Positions 56,696-63,591 of a DNA stretch of 64,000 nucleotides are shown here, one piece after another. The notes below the pieces were generated by a model, which saw only the letters and a program-made list of their open reading frames with translations, did no database searches and was not told where the DNA came from. The translations under genes and the position numbers were made by a program. Source of the stretch: Rubrivirga sp. SAORIC476 (GTDB lineage Bacteria; Bacteroidota; Rhodothermia; Rhodothermales; Rubricoccaceae); contig NZ_MVOI01000006.1 of the NCBI RefSeq assembly GCF_002283555.1, positions 638,040 through 702,039 of the forward strand. Direction: 5' to 3'. How positions within the stretch are numbered: the stretch's first letter is position 1; each line of letters starts with the position of its first letter.

Positions 56696-57821
56696 CTCCC
56701 AGGCCGTCGCTTTGCGCCTCCGTTCCCCTCGACGCGTCGTGATCAAGGTGGGCAGCGCACTCGTGGCGCCGGACGGGCCGCCGAGTGACCGCTACCTCGG
56801 GGCCATCGCGGCCTTCGTGACCACCAGCCGGGCGGCGGGGCGCGAGGTCGTGGTCGTGTCGTCGGGCGCGGTCGCGGCGGGGCTCGCGGCGACGGGCGGG
56901 CGTCGGCCCCGCACCATCCCCGAGAAGCAGGCGCTCGCGGCCATCGGCCAGCCCCGCCTGATGGCGCTCTGGGGAGACCTGCTGGACGCCCCCGTCGCTC
57001 AGGTGCTGCTCACGCACGACGACCTCGTCCACCGAGACCGCTTCCTGAACGCCCGCGCGACCATGGCCGAGTTGCTCGCCCGCGGCGTCGTGCCGGTCGT
57101 GAACGAGAACGACACCGTCGCCGTGGACGAGCTGAAGGTGGGCGACAACGACAACCTCGCCGCCCACGTGGCCGTCCTTACCGAGGCCGACCTGCTCGTG
57201 ATCTTGTCGGACGTGGCCGGCCTCTACGACGCCGACCCGCGCTCGTACCCCGATGCCCGCCTCGTGCCCGTCGTGGACCGTGTCGACGCGGCGGTGCGCG
57301 CGATGGCGGGCGGGGCCGGGACCGCTGGCGGCACCGGGGGGATGCGGACCAAGGTGCAGGCCGCCGAGAAGGCGACGGCGCGAGGCATCGACACGGTACT
57401 GCTGGACGGCACCGCTGCGACCCGTCTCGGCGCACTCGCCGAGGGTGTATTGCAGGGGACGCTCTTCCGCGCCCTCGACCCGCCCATGCCCGCGCGCAAG
57501 CACTGGCTTCTCCACGCTACGCCTGTCGCCGGGCGCCTCACCGTGGACGACGGCGCCGCCCGCGCCCTCCGCCAGTCCGGCGCCTCGCTGCTCGCCTCGG
57601 GGCTCGTCACGGTCGCGGGCGAGGTCCACCGCGGCGACCCGGTCGAGGTCGCCACCGAGTCGGGCGAGGTGTTCGCGCGCGGCGTCTCGCGCTACGCCGC
57701 CCATGAACTGATCCGCATCCAGGGCCGCCACAGCGCCGACGTGGAGGCCGAACTCGGCTACGCCGGTCCCGCCGCCGTCATCCACCGTGACGACCTTGTG
57801 CTCGTCGACCCTCCTGCCTGA
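56688..57821 (+). CDS. proB: Glutamate 5-kinase
   Basis: 377 residues from the GTG at 56688, which lies inside the end of the preceding gene. The amino acid kinase domain has VVIKVGSALVAP, VVVVSSGAVAAGL, KQALAAIGQPRLM, VPVVNENDTVAVDELKVGDNDNLAAHVA and GGMRTKVQAAEKA. The C-terminal 100 residues (HWLLHATPVAGRLTVDDGAARAL to ELIRIQGRHS) are the PUA domain, as in full-length ProB. It phosphorylates glutamate in the first step of proline synthesis, and is normally feedback-inhibited by proline. Its stop overlaps the proA start (TGATG). Confidence 0.97.
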   Translation: MADSQAVALRLRSPRRVVIKVGSALVAPDGPPSDRYLGAIAAFVTTSRAAGREVVVVSSGAVAAGLAATGGRRPRTIPEKQALAAIGQPRLMALWGDLLDAPVAQVLLTHDDLVHRDRFLNARATMAELLARGVVPVVNENDTVAVDELKVGDNDNLAAHVAVLTEADLLVILSDVAGLYDADPRSYPDARLVPVVDRVDAAVRAMAGGAGTAGGTGGMRTKVQAAEKATARGIDTVLLDGTAATRLGALAEGVLQGTLFRALDPPMPARKHWLLHATPVAGRLTVDDGAARALRQSGASLLASGLVTVAGEVHRGDPVEVATESGEVFARGVSRYAAHELIRIQGRHSADVEAELGYAGPAAVIHRDDLVLVDPPA

Positions 57822-59107
57822 TGTCCGATCTCGACCCGTCCCTCTACGACCTCGTGTCTGCCTGCAAGGCGGCCTCGCGCCAGGCCGCCTCGCTGTCCAC
57901 GGAGGCCAAGAACCGCGCCCTCCGTGCGATGGCGGAGGCCCTCCTGGGCCGCCGGACCGAGATCTTGGCCGCCAACCGACTCGACCTCGACGCGGCCGCC
58001 GAGCGCGGCCTGTCGGACGCGATGACCGACCGCCTGACGCTCACGCCCGAGCGCATCGACAAAATGGCCGACGCGCTGCGCGAGGTCGCCGGGTTCGACG
58101 ATCCGGTCGGCCAGATCGCCGACGTCCGGCGCCGCCCGAGTGGCATCGAGGTTGGCCGGATGCGGGTGCCGCTGGGTGTGATCGCGATGATCTATGAGGC
58201 CCGTCCCAACGTCACCTCCGACGCTGCCGGGCTGTGCTTCAAGGCCGGGAACGCCGTCGTCCTCCGGGGCGGCTCCGAGGCCATCCACTCGAACCGCGCC
58301 GTCGCCTCGGCGCTCCACGAAGCGCTGGCGCACGAGGGCATCGACCCGGCCGTCGTCACCCTCGTGCCGACGACCGACCGGGAGGCGATCAAGGACCTCA
58401 TTCGGATGAACGAGCACCTCGACCTCGTCATTCCGCGCGGCGGCGAGGGGCTGATCCGGTTCGTCGACGAGCACAGCCGCGTGCCCGTCATCAAGCACTA
58501 CAAGGGCGTCTGCCACCTGTTCGTGGACGAGACCGCCGACCTCGGGGTCGCTCTCGACCTGCTGCTCGACGGCAAGCTGTCGCGTCCGGGCGTCTGCAAC
58601 GCGCTCGAAACGCTGCTCGTCCACGCGTCCGTCGCAGAGGCTTTCCTGCCGCGTGCCTTCGCCGAGATGACCGCGAACGGCGGTCAGCTCCGTGGGGACG
58701 ACCGCACCCGCCAGATCCTCGGCGACACGGTCCCGCAGGCGACCGAGGCGGACTACGAGGCAGAGTTCCTGGCGCCGATCCTGGCCGTCCGCGTGGTCGA
58801 CGACCTCGACCAGGCGCTCGACCACGTGGCGACGTACGGCTCACTCCACACCGAGGTCATCGCGACCGAGAGCGTCACGAACGCCCGCCGCTGGGTGCGT
58901 GAGGCCGACGCCTCGGTGGTGCTCGTCAACGCCTCGTCACGCTTCTCCGACGGCGGCGAGCTGGGACTGGGCGCCGAGATCGGCATCTCGACGACCAAGC
59001 TGCACGCCTTCGGGCCGATGGGCCTGGAGGCACTCACGACGCAGAAGTTCGTCGTCCACGGGGCGGGGGAGACGCGGCACGCCGTTCCGCCGCGCGCCGA
59101 CGCCTGA
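57821..59107 (+). CDS. proA: Gamma-glutamyl phosphate reductase
   Basis: 428 residues, ATG at 57821 overlapping the proB stop by one base. Aldehyde-dehydrogenase-fold motifs are typical: RVPLGVIAMIYEARPNVTSDAAGLCFKAGNAVVLRGGSEA, IPRGGEGLI, VIKHYKGVCHLFVDE and the catalytic Cys259 in SRPGVCNALETLLVH. The end ELGLGAEIGISTTKLHAFGPMGLEALTTQKFVVHG is diagnostic. It reduces gamma-glutamyl phosphate to glutamate semialdehyde with NADPH, the second proline step. Coupling with proB fits the known ProB-ProA channelling. Confidence 0.97.
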   Translation: MSDLDPSLYDLVSACKAASRQAASLSTEAKNRALRAMAEALLGRRTEILAANRLDLDAAAERGLSDAMTDRLTLTPERIDKMADALREVAGFDDPVGQIADVRRRPSGIEVGRMRVPLGVIAMIYEARPNVTSDAAGLCFKAGNAVVLRGGSEAIHSNRAVASALHEALAHEGIDPAVVTLVPTTDREAIKDLIRMNEHLDLVIPRGGEGLIRFVDEHSRVPVIKHYKGVCHLFVDETADLGVALDLLLDGKLSRPGVCNALETLLVHASVAEAFLPRAFAEMTANGGQLRGDDRTRQILGDTVPQATEADYEAEFLAPILAVRVVDDLDQALDHVATYGSLHTEVIATESVTNARRWVREADASVVLVNASSRFSDGGELGLGAEIGISTTKLHAFGPMGLEALTTQKFVVHGAGETRHAVPPRADA

Positions 59108-59129
59108 CCGCACTCGGCCGACGCAAAAC

Positions 59130-59158
59130 ACCCGCCCCGGACCGAGCCCGAGGCGGGT
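59130..59158 (-). terminator. Intrinsic terminator of rpsU
   Basis: Arms ACCCGCC-CCGG (59130-59140) and CCGAGGCGGGT (59148-59158), one mismatch, 7-base loop. On the minus strand the hairpin is followed by GTTTTGC, a short T-run, 46 bases past the rpsU stop. It also ends proA on the other strand by position. Confidence 0.65.
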
Positions 59159-59203
59159 GGCGACCCGTCAGCGGCGTCCGCCGACGAGGCTGTAGCTCAG
59201 TGC

Positions 59204-59401
59204 CTAGTACCGGCGGCGGTTGGCGCGGCGGGCCTTCTTGGCGGCCTCCTTGCGCTCCTCGCGCTTCACAGCCGACGGCTTCGTGTAGGCCATGTTCTCG
59301 CGGTACGTCCGGAGGACGCGGGCGCGGTTGACGGTCCGCTTGAAGCGGCGGAGGGCGCGGTCGATGGACTCCTTGTCGCGTACTTTGATGCCGATGGCCA
59401 A
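59204..59401 (-). CDS. rpsU: Ribosomal protein bS21
   Basis: 65 residues, MAIGIKVRDKESIDRALRRFKRTVNRARVLRTYRENMAY and a basic tail KKARRANRRRY, a full match to bS21. The start is TTG at 59401; no ATG or GTG lies in frame just upstream, so the start is well supported and unusual for a ribosomal protein. bS21 sits at the 3' end of 16S rRNA near the anti-Shine-Dalgarno. In Flavobacteriia it helps hide that sequence, and rpsU itself is then autoregulated. The leader before the TTG has only a weak AGG. A TAGCTTTATCG box lies 60 bases upstream. Confidence 0.95.
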   Translation of the reverse strand: MAIGIKVRDKESIDRALRRFKRTVNRARVLRTYRENMAYTKPSAVKREERKEAAKKARRANRRRY

Positions 59402-59450
59402 GGCGATACCTGTCTGTGAGTGAGGGGTGCGGGCGGGTGCGGAGCGCAGC

Positions 59451-59461
59451 CGATAAAGCTA
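59451..59461 (-). promoter_or_regulatory. Candidate -7 box for rpsU (TAGCTTTATCG)
   Basis: Minus-strand TAGCTTTATCG, 60 bases before the rpsU TTG, shares TAGCTTT with the pccB and atp boxes. The remaining gap to 59612 shows no gene. Confidence 0.4.
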
Positions 59462-59611
59462 GGAGGTCAGCGCGCTCCTACCAAGCACGCCCGGCCGAGG
59501 ATCGGTGAATAGCGGGTGGAGGGTGCGACGCTCGCCACACGGTTCCGGCTCGCGACGGTGGCGTAGAAGGGAGAAGGGTGTCAGATTCCCTCCGTGCCCC
59601 CCTCTCCTCCG

Positions 59612-60208
59612 ATGCGCCTCGTCCTCGCCACCCGCAACCCCGGCAAGGTCGCCGAACTCCAGGCCCGCCTCGGCCCGCTCAGCGTGGACCTCGTCTCCGC
59701 CGCCGACCTCGGCGCGCCCGAGGTGGTCGAGGACGCCGACACCCTCCGCGGGAACGCGGACAAGAAGGCCCGCGCGCTGGCCCGTCACACGGGGCTCCCC
59801 GCTCTCGCCGACGACACCGGCCTCGAAGTCGACGCCCTGGGCGGGGCGCCCGGCGTCTACTCGGCGCGCTTCGCGGGGTCCGATGCCGACGACGCGGCCA
59901 ACCGCCACAAGCTGATCGCCGACCTCCACGGCGTCGCCGACCGAGCCGCGCGATTCCGCACCGTGCTCGTGTTCGTCGACAGGGACGGTCAGGCGCTCGC
60001 GTTCGACGGCGTCTGTGAGGGCGTGATCACCGAGGGAGAGGTGGGCGACGGGGGATTCGGCTACGACGCGCTGTTTCGTCCGGCAGATGGAGACGGACGG
60101 ACCTTCGCGCAGATGTCGACGGCCGAGAAGAACCGCATCAGCCATCGAGGCCGCGCGCTCGACGCGTTCGTGGCCTGGCTGGCTGGGCAGGACGACCGCG
60201 GTGCGTAG
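59612..60208 (+). CDS. rdgB: XTP/dITP diphosphatase (Ham1/RdgB)
   Basis: 198 residues from the ATG at 59612 (MRLVLATRNPGKVAEL); a GTG 18 bases upstream is possible but adds only PPSPP. Family motifs are all present: GNADKKARALARHTGLPALADDTGLEVDALGG, GVYSARFAG, GVCEGVITEG, GFGYDALF and KNRISHRGRALDAF. It hydrolyses deaminated or oxidised purine nucleoside triphosphates (ITP, XTP, dITP) to monophosphates, keeping them out of DNA and RNA. It is monocistronic by appearance, with a 170-base gap before the atp cluster. Confidence 0.96.
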   Translation: MRLVLATRNPGKVAELQARLGPLSVDLVSAADLGAPEVVEDADTLRGNADKKARALARHTGLPALADDTGLEVDALGGAPGVYSARFAGSDADDAANRHKLIADLHGVADRAARFRTVLVFVDRDGQALAFDGVCEGVITEGEVGDGGFGYDALFRPADGDGRTFAQMSTAEKNRISHRGRALDAFVAWLAGQDDRGA

Positions 60209-60332
60209 CCCCAGAACCACGCGGGGATGAGCAGGTGCGGAAAGCCTGTATAGGGGTCCACTTTGCCCCCTCTTCACCCTCCGGGCTGCCGGTCTTCACC
60301 CCGGCTTGGGGGAGCCTGCCAGAGCGGCTGAC

Positions 60333-60341
60333 TAGCTTTTG
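60333..60341 (+). promoter_or_regulatory. Candidate -7 box of the atp operon (TAGCTTTTG)
   Basis: TAGCTTTTG lies 46 bases before the first atp gene, the nearest match in the window to Bacteroidota TAnnTTTG. A TTG 27 bases upstream could be a -33 element but the spacing is long. Confidence 0.45.
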
Positions 60342-60378
60342 AGACCCGCCATACCTCCGTCCGGATCTCGCCGTCTCG

Positions 60379-60687
60379 ATGACCGTCACTGCCAGCCTGC
60401 TCCTCGGTGCCTTCGTTGGCGCGATCAACGCGGTGGCAGCGGCATGGACGGCGCGTATCGCGATGGCCGGAGAGCCCGGCAAGGCCCTGCATCTCGTGCT
60501 GGGTGGCATGGTGGTCCGGATGGTCGTCATCCTCGGCACTGTGGCGGCGGTGCTCGCGCTGTTGCCCGTGCACCGGGGCGCGTTCATCATCGGCCTCGGT
60601 TTCCTCTTCGTGTGCGGCCTCCTCGCCGAGATCGCCATCGTGTTCAGCCGCTCCTCCGGCACCTCCCAGCCCCCAGCCGACGCCTAG
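60379..60687 (+). CDS. AtpI-like ATP synthase assembly protein
   Basis: 102 residues from the ATG at 60379. Three or four hydrophobic helices cover almost the whole chain (LLLGAFVGAINAVAAAWTARIAM, ALHLVLGGMVVRMVVILGTVAAVLALLP, AFIIGLGFLFVCGLLAEIAIVF). Size and position directly upstream of atpB fit the AtpI/ATP synthase subunit I group, which helps assemble the c-ring. Sequence similarity alone is weak, so the call rests partly on context. A 5-base gap separates it from atpB. Confidence 0.75.
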   Translation: MTVTASLLLGAFVGAINAVAAAWTARIAMAGEPGKALHLVLGGMVVRMVVILGTVAAVLALLPVHRGAFIIGLGFLFVCGLLAEIAIVFSRSSGTSQPPADA

Positions 60688-60692
60688 CTCCG

Positions 60693-61937
60693 ATGCGAAT
60701 CGCTCGTCTCGCCCTGCTCCTGTCGGTCGCCCTCAGCGTCTCCTCTCCCGCGTTCGCCGCGGGCGATGGCGAGACGCTCGACGCTGTCCATCACACGTCC
60801 GACGGCTACTACCTCGACTTCTCGCCGATCGGCAAGGTCGAGCTGCCGCGCCTGTTCGTCACGCGTCGCGACGGCTCCATCGGATTCGACTTCTACGGCT
60901 CGTCGACGGCCGCCGTGGCGTCGGGCGAGTACATGATCGAGGCGCACGAGGAGGGCGAGCACGCGGACGAGGCCCACACGGAGGAGGGCGCGCTGACCGT
61001 CGAGGGACTGGAAGAGGCGAACCGCGAGGAAATCCTCGGTGAGGGCGTGACGGCGGACGCGCCCTACGACGCGCACCTCGTCGCGACCGGCGGAGCCGAG
61101 ATCCTGGTCGACATGTCCATCTCGCGGCATCTGGTGTTCATCTTCCTCGCCATCGGCGTCCTCTTCCTGCTGTTCGTCCCGATGGCAGGCAAGTACAAGA
61201 AGGGCGTCGGGCGGACGTCCGCGCCGCGTGGCCTGCTCCAGAACATGCTGGAGGCGATGGTGATCTACGTCCGCGACGAGATCGCCCGTCCCAACCTGGG
61301 CGCCAAGACCGACCGGTACCTGCCGTACCTGCTGACGGTCTTCTTCTTCATCCTGATCTGTAACCTGCTGGGGCTGATGCCCTTCGGCGCGACGGCGACG
61401 GCCAACATCACGGTGACCACCGTGCTGGCCCTGTTCACGTTCGTGCTGACCCAGGCCGCCGGAACGAAGGACTACTGGATGCACATTCTGTGGCCCCCCG
61501 GCATCCCGTGGTTCGTCAAGCCGATTCTCGTCCCGATCGAGATCCTGGGCCTGTTCACCAAGCCGTTCGCCCTGGCCGTCCGTCTGTTCGCCAACATGAC
61601 GGCGGGCCACCTGGTGATCCTGAACCTGATCGGTCTCATCTTCATCGTGGGCGGCTTGAACGAGGCGGCGGGCTACGGCACCTCGATCCCGGCGCTCGGG
61701 CTGACGCTCTTCGTCTACGCCCTCGAGCTGCTGGTGGCCTTCATCCAGGCCTACGTGTTCACGATCCTCTCGGCGCTGTTCATCGGGATGGCGACCGCCG
61801 AGCACGAGCACGACCACGATCACTCGGAGGACCACGGCCTGACGACGCACGACATCGCGGTGTCGCAGTCGAACGGGTTCCACGAGCCTCACAAGATCAG
61901 CGAGCGGACCGTCGGCACGGAAGCCGCCCTCGCGTAA
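60693..61937 (+). CDS. atpB: ATP synthase F0 subunit a
   Basis: 414 residues from the ATG at 60693, longer than the usual 230-370. It begins with a signal-like segment (MRIARLALLLSVALSVSSPAFAA) and a 120-residue periplasmic-type region rich in Glu and His (AHEEGEHADEAHTEEG), as in Bacteroidota AtpB. The membrane part has the proton-channel segment with essential Arg297 in LAVRLFANMTAGH, and VFTILSALFIGMATAEHEH. A His/Asp-rich C-terminal tail (HEHDHDHSEDHG) is unusual. It forms the static half of the proton channel against the c-ring. Confidence 0.95.
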   Translation: MRIARLALLLSVALSVSSPAFAAGDGETLDAVHHTSDGYYLDFSPIGKVELPRLFVTRRDGSIGFDFYGSSTAAVASGEYMIEAHEEGEHADEAHTEEGALTVEGLEEANREEILGEGVTADAPYDAHLVATGGAEILVDMSISRHLVFIFLAIGVLFLLFVPMAGKYKKGVGRTSAPRGLLQNMLEAMVIYVRDEIARPNLGAKTDRYLPYLLTVFFFILICNLLGLMPFGATATANITVTTVLALFTFVLTQAAGTKDYWMHILWPPGIPWFVKPILVPIEILGLFTKPFALAVRLFANMTAGHLVILNLIGLIFIVGGLNEAAGYGTSIPALGLTLFVYALELLVAFIQAYVFTILSALFIGMATAEHEHDHDHSEDHGLTTHDIAVSQSNGFHEPHKISERTVGTEAALA

Positions 61938-62028
61938 CCACACCCCGCGGCATCCGCCGCAGCGGCCTCGGCCGCACTCCCGGGCGTCTCGCCCTCTTCT
62001 AGACCACACCACCCAACCCTCTCGACTC

Positions 62029-62256
62029 ATGGAGTCCATCGCTCTCGGTTACCTCGCCGCCGGTCTCGGTGCCGGCCTCTGCGTCCTCGGTGCCGGCCTC
62101 GGCATCGGCCGTCTCGCCGCCGCCGCCCTCGAAGGCTCGGCCCGTCAGCCCGAGGCTGCCGGTGACATCCGGACCACGATGATCATCGCCGCCGCGCTCA
62201 TCGAGGGCGCCACGTTCTTCGGCCTGATCGTCTGCATCCTCATGGCGATCGCCTAG
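62029..62256 (+). CDS. atpE: ATP synthase F0 subunit c
   Basis: 75 residues, two helices: GYLAAGLGAGLCVLGAGLGIGRLAAAALEG, the RQPEA loop, and MIIAAALIEGATFFGLIVCILMAI with the ion-binding Glu59. The helix 1 Gln and the residues after Glu that mark sodium-dependent rings are not present, so proton coupling is likely (inference). Membrane-embedded rotor ring. It is followed by a perfect 12-bp hairpin. Confidence 0.96.
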   Translation: MESIALGYLAAGLGAGLCVLGAGLGIGRLAAAALEGSARQPEAAGDIRTTMIIAAALIEGATFFGLIVCILMAIA

Positions 62257-62303
62257 GTCGCCCCGGGCCGCCGCCTCAGTGGCCCGACCGACCGTGCCCG
62301 GGA

Positions 62304-62333
62304 GCACGGCCCCGCCAGAGAGCGGGGCCGTGC
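62304..62333 (+). other. Perfect 12-bp hairpin between atpE and atpF
   Basis: GCACGGCCCCGC (62304-62315) and GCGGGGCCGTGC (62322-62333) with a 6-base loop CAGAGA. No T-run follows. It lies 48 bases after atpE and 36 before atpF, so it may be an attenuator, processing site or 3'-end stabiliser that raises atpE expression. Confidence 0.6.
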
Positions 62334-62369
62334 ATCATGCCCGACCCTACCCCTTAGACCGCTCTCCCG

Positions 62370-62879
62370 ATGGCTCTCGTCCTCGCCGCCAGCCTGCTCT
62401 CGGCCAACTTCGGCCTCGCGATCTGGCTCGGCATCGCGTTCCTGCTCCTGATGATCTTGCTCCGCAAGTTCGCCTGGGGCCCGATCACGTCTGCCCTGGA
62501 GGAGCGTGAGAGCACGATCGAGGAGTCGATCACCCGCGCCGAGCGCGCCCTCGCCGAGGCGAAGCAACTCCAGGCCGACAACGAATCGGCACGGCGCGAC
62601 GCCGAGCGGCAGGCGCAGTCCATCCTCGCGGACGCCCGCGCGGAGGCCACGCGTCAGTCGGAGGCCGCCACGGCGTCCCTCGACGCCAAGCTGGCCGAGC
62701 GCCAGGCCAAGGCCGAGGCCGACATCGACCGCCAGAAGCAGCAGGCGCTCTCCGAGCTCCGCGCCGAGGTGGCCGCCCTGGCCGTCGGAGCCGCCGAGAA
62801 GATCCTCCGCAAGGAGATCGACGCGGACCAGCAGCGCGGCCTCGTCGACCAGTTCATCGCCGACCTGCCCCAGAACTAG
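62370..62879 (+). CDS. atpF: ATP synthase F0 subunit b
   Basis: 169 residues. One N-terminal transmembrane helix (FGLAIWLGIAFLLLMILLRKFAW) is followed by a long charged coiled coil (EERESTIEESITRAERALAEAKQLQADNE) and a C-terminal end LAVGAAEKILRKEID typical of AtpF. It forms the peripheral stalk that holds F1 still. Normal length. Confidence 0.95.
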   Translation: MALVLAASLLSANFGLAIWLGIAFLLLMILLRKFAWGPITSALEERESTIEESITRAERALAEAKQLQADNESARRDAERQAQSILADARAEATRQSEAATASLDAKLAERQAKAEADIDRQKQQALSELRAEVAALAVGAAEKILRKEIDADQQRGLVDQFIADLPQN

Positions 62880-62882
62880 TTC

Positions 62883-62953
62883 CGAGTTGAGAGTCCAGGG
62901 TCCAGAGTTCGCCTCTGACGACCCCGAGCTCTGAACCCCGAACTCCGAACTCC
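62883..62953 (+). repeat. 28-base imperfect inverted repeat filling the atpF-atpH gap
   Basis: Left arm 62883-62910 and right arm 62926-62953 match as reverse complements at 21 of 28 positions around a 15-base loop. The right arm ends one base before the atpH ATG. The arms hold internal direct repeats (CCGAACTCCGAACTCC). Confidence 0.6.
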
Positions 62954-62954
62954 T

Positions 62955-63506
62955 ATGGACCCCGTCGCTCGCCGCTACGCCCAGGCCCTCACCGAGGAGG
63001 CCCAGTCCATGGGCGCCCTCGACGCGTCCGACGCCGACGTGGCGCTCCTCACGGAGACCCTGTCCGGCTCGCGGGACCTGCAGGTCGCGCTGACCAGCCC
63101 CGTCGTCTCGCACGACAAGAAGCTGGCCATCCTGAGCCGCCTCTTCGACGGCAAGGTCTCCGACCTCACGTTGCGCTTCCTGAAGCTGCTCGTGTCTAAG
63201 CAGCGCGACGGCCAGATCCCGGCCATCCTCGACGCCTACCGCCAACTCCGCGACGAGCGGACGAACACGGTCGAGGCGCTCGTCCGCACTGCGACCCCGC
63301 TGTCGCCGGACGCGGCCGACCGCCTCAAGGCGGCACTCGAAGCCCGCTCCGGCTCGACGGTCCGCATGGACCTCCGCGTCGACCCGTCGCTCATCGGCGG
63401 CCTCGTCGTCCGGCTGGGCGACGTCGTCTACGACCGCAGCGTCAAGCACCAGCTCGACACCCTCCGCGGCCAGCTCGCTGAGCGCGCCGCCGTCAGTCTG
63501 AACTGA
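62955..63506 (+). CDS. atpH: ATP synthase F1 subunit delta
   Basis: 183 residues, MDPVARRYAQALTEEAQSMG at the start, helical N-domain with LTSPVVSHDKKLAILSRLFDGKVSDLTLRFLKLLVSKQRDGQI, and the C-terminal VRMDLRVDPSLIGGLVVRLGDVVYDRSVKHQLDTLRGQL. All OSCP/delta signatures are present at normal length. It links the peripheral stalk to the top of F1. Confidence 0.95.
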   Translation: MDPVARRYAQALTEEAQSMGALDASDADVALLTETLSGSRDLQVALTSPVVSHDKKLAILSRLFDGKVSDLTLRFLKLLVSKQRDGQIPAILDAYRQLRDERTNTVEALVRTATPLSPDAADRLKAALEARSGSTVRMDLRVDPSLIGGLVVRLGDVVYDRSVKHQLDTLRGQLAERAAVSLN

Positions 63507-63510
63507 TTCC

Positions 63511-63567
63511 TGTTGCGTATTGCGTGCCGCGTCCTCAGCGTCGCCACGCGGTACGAAACACGCAACA
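63511..63567 (+). repeat. 22-base inverted repeat filling the atpH-atpA gap
   Basis: Left arm 63511-63532 (TGTTGCGTATTGCGTG and on) and right arm 63546-63567 match as reverse complements at 19 of 22 positions around a 13-base loop. The right arm continues as degenerate copies of AACACGnAAC up to 63585, just before atpA. Confidence 0.6.
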
Positions 63568-63591
63568 CGTAACACGAAACACGCACCCCCC

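Noticed and set aside
59185-59205. tRNA-like 5' end (GGCTGTAGCTCAGT) next to rpsU
   Set aside because: The bases resemble the start of a tRNA, but what follows is the end of rpsU and no anticodon or T arm can be formed. It is probably chance or a remnant at most.
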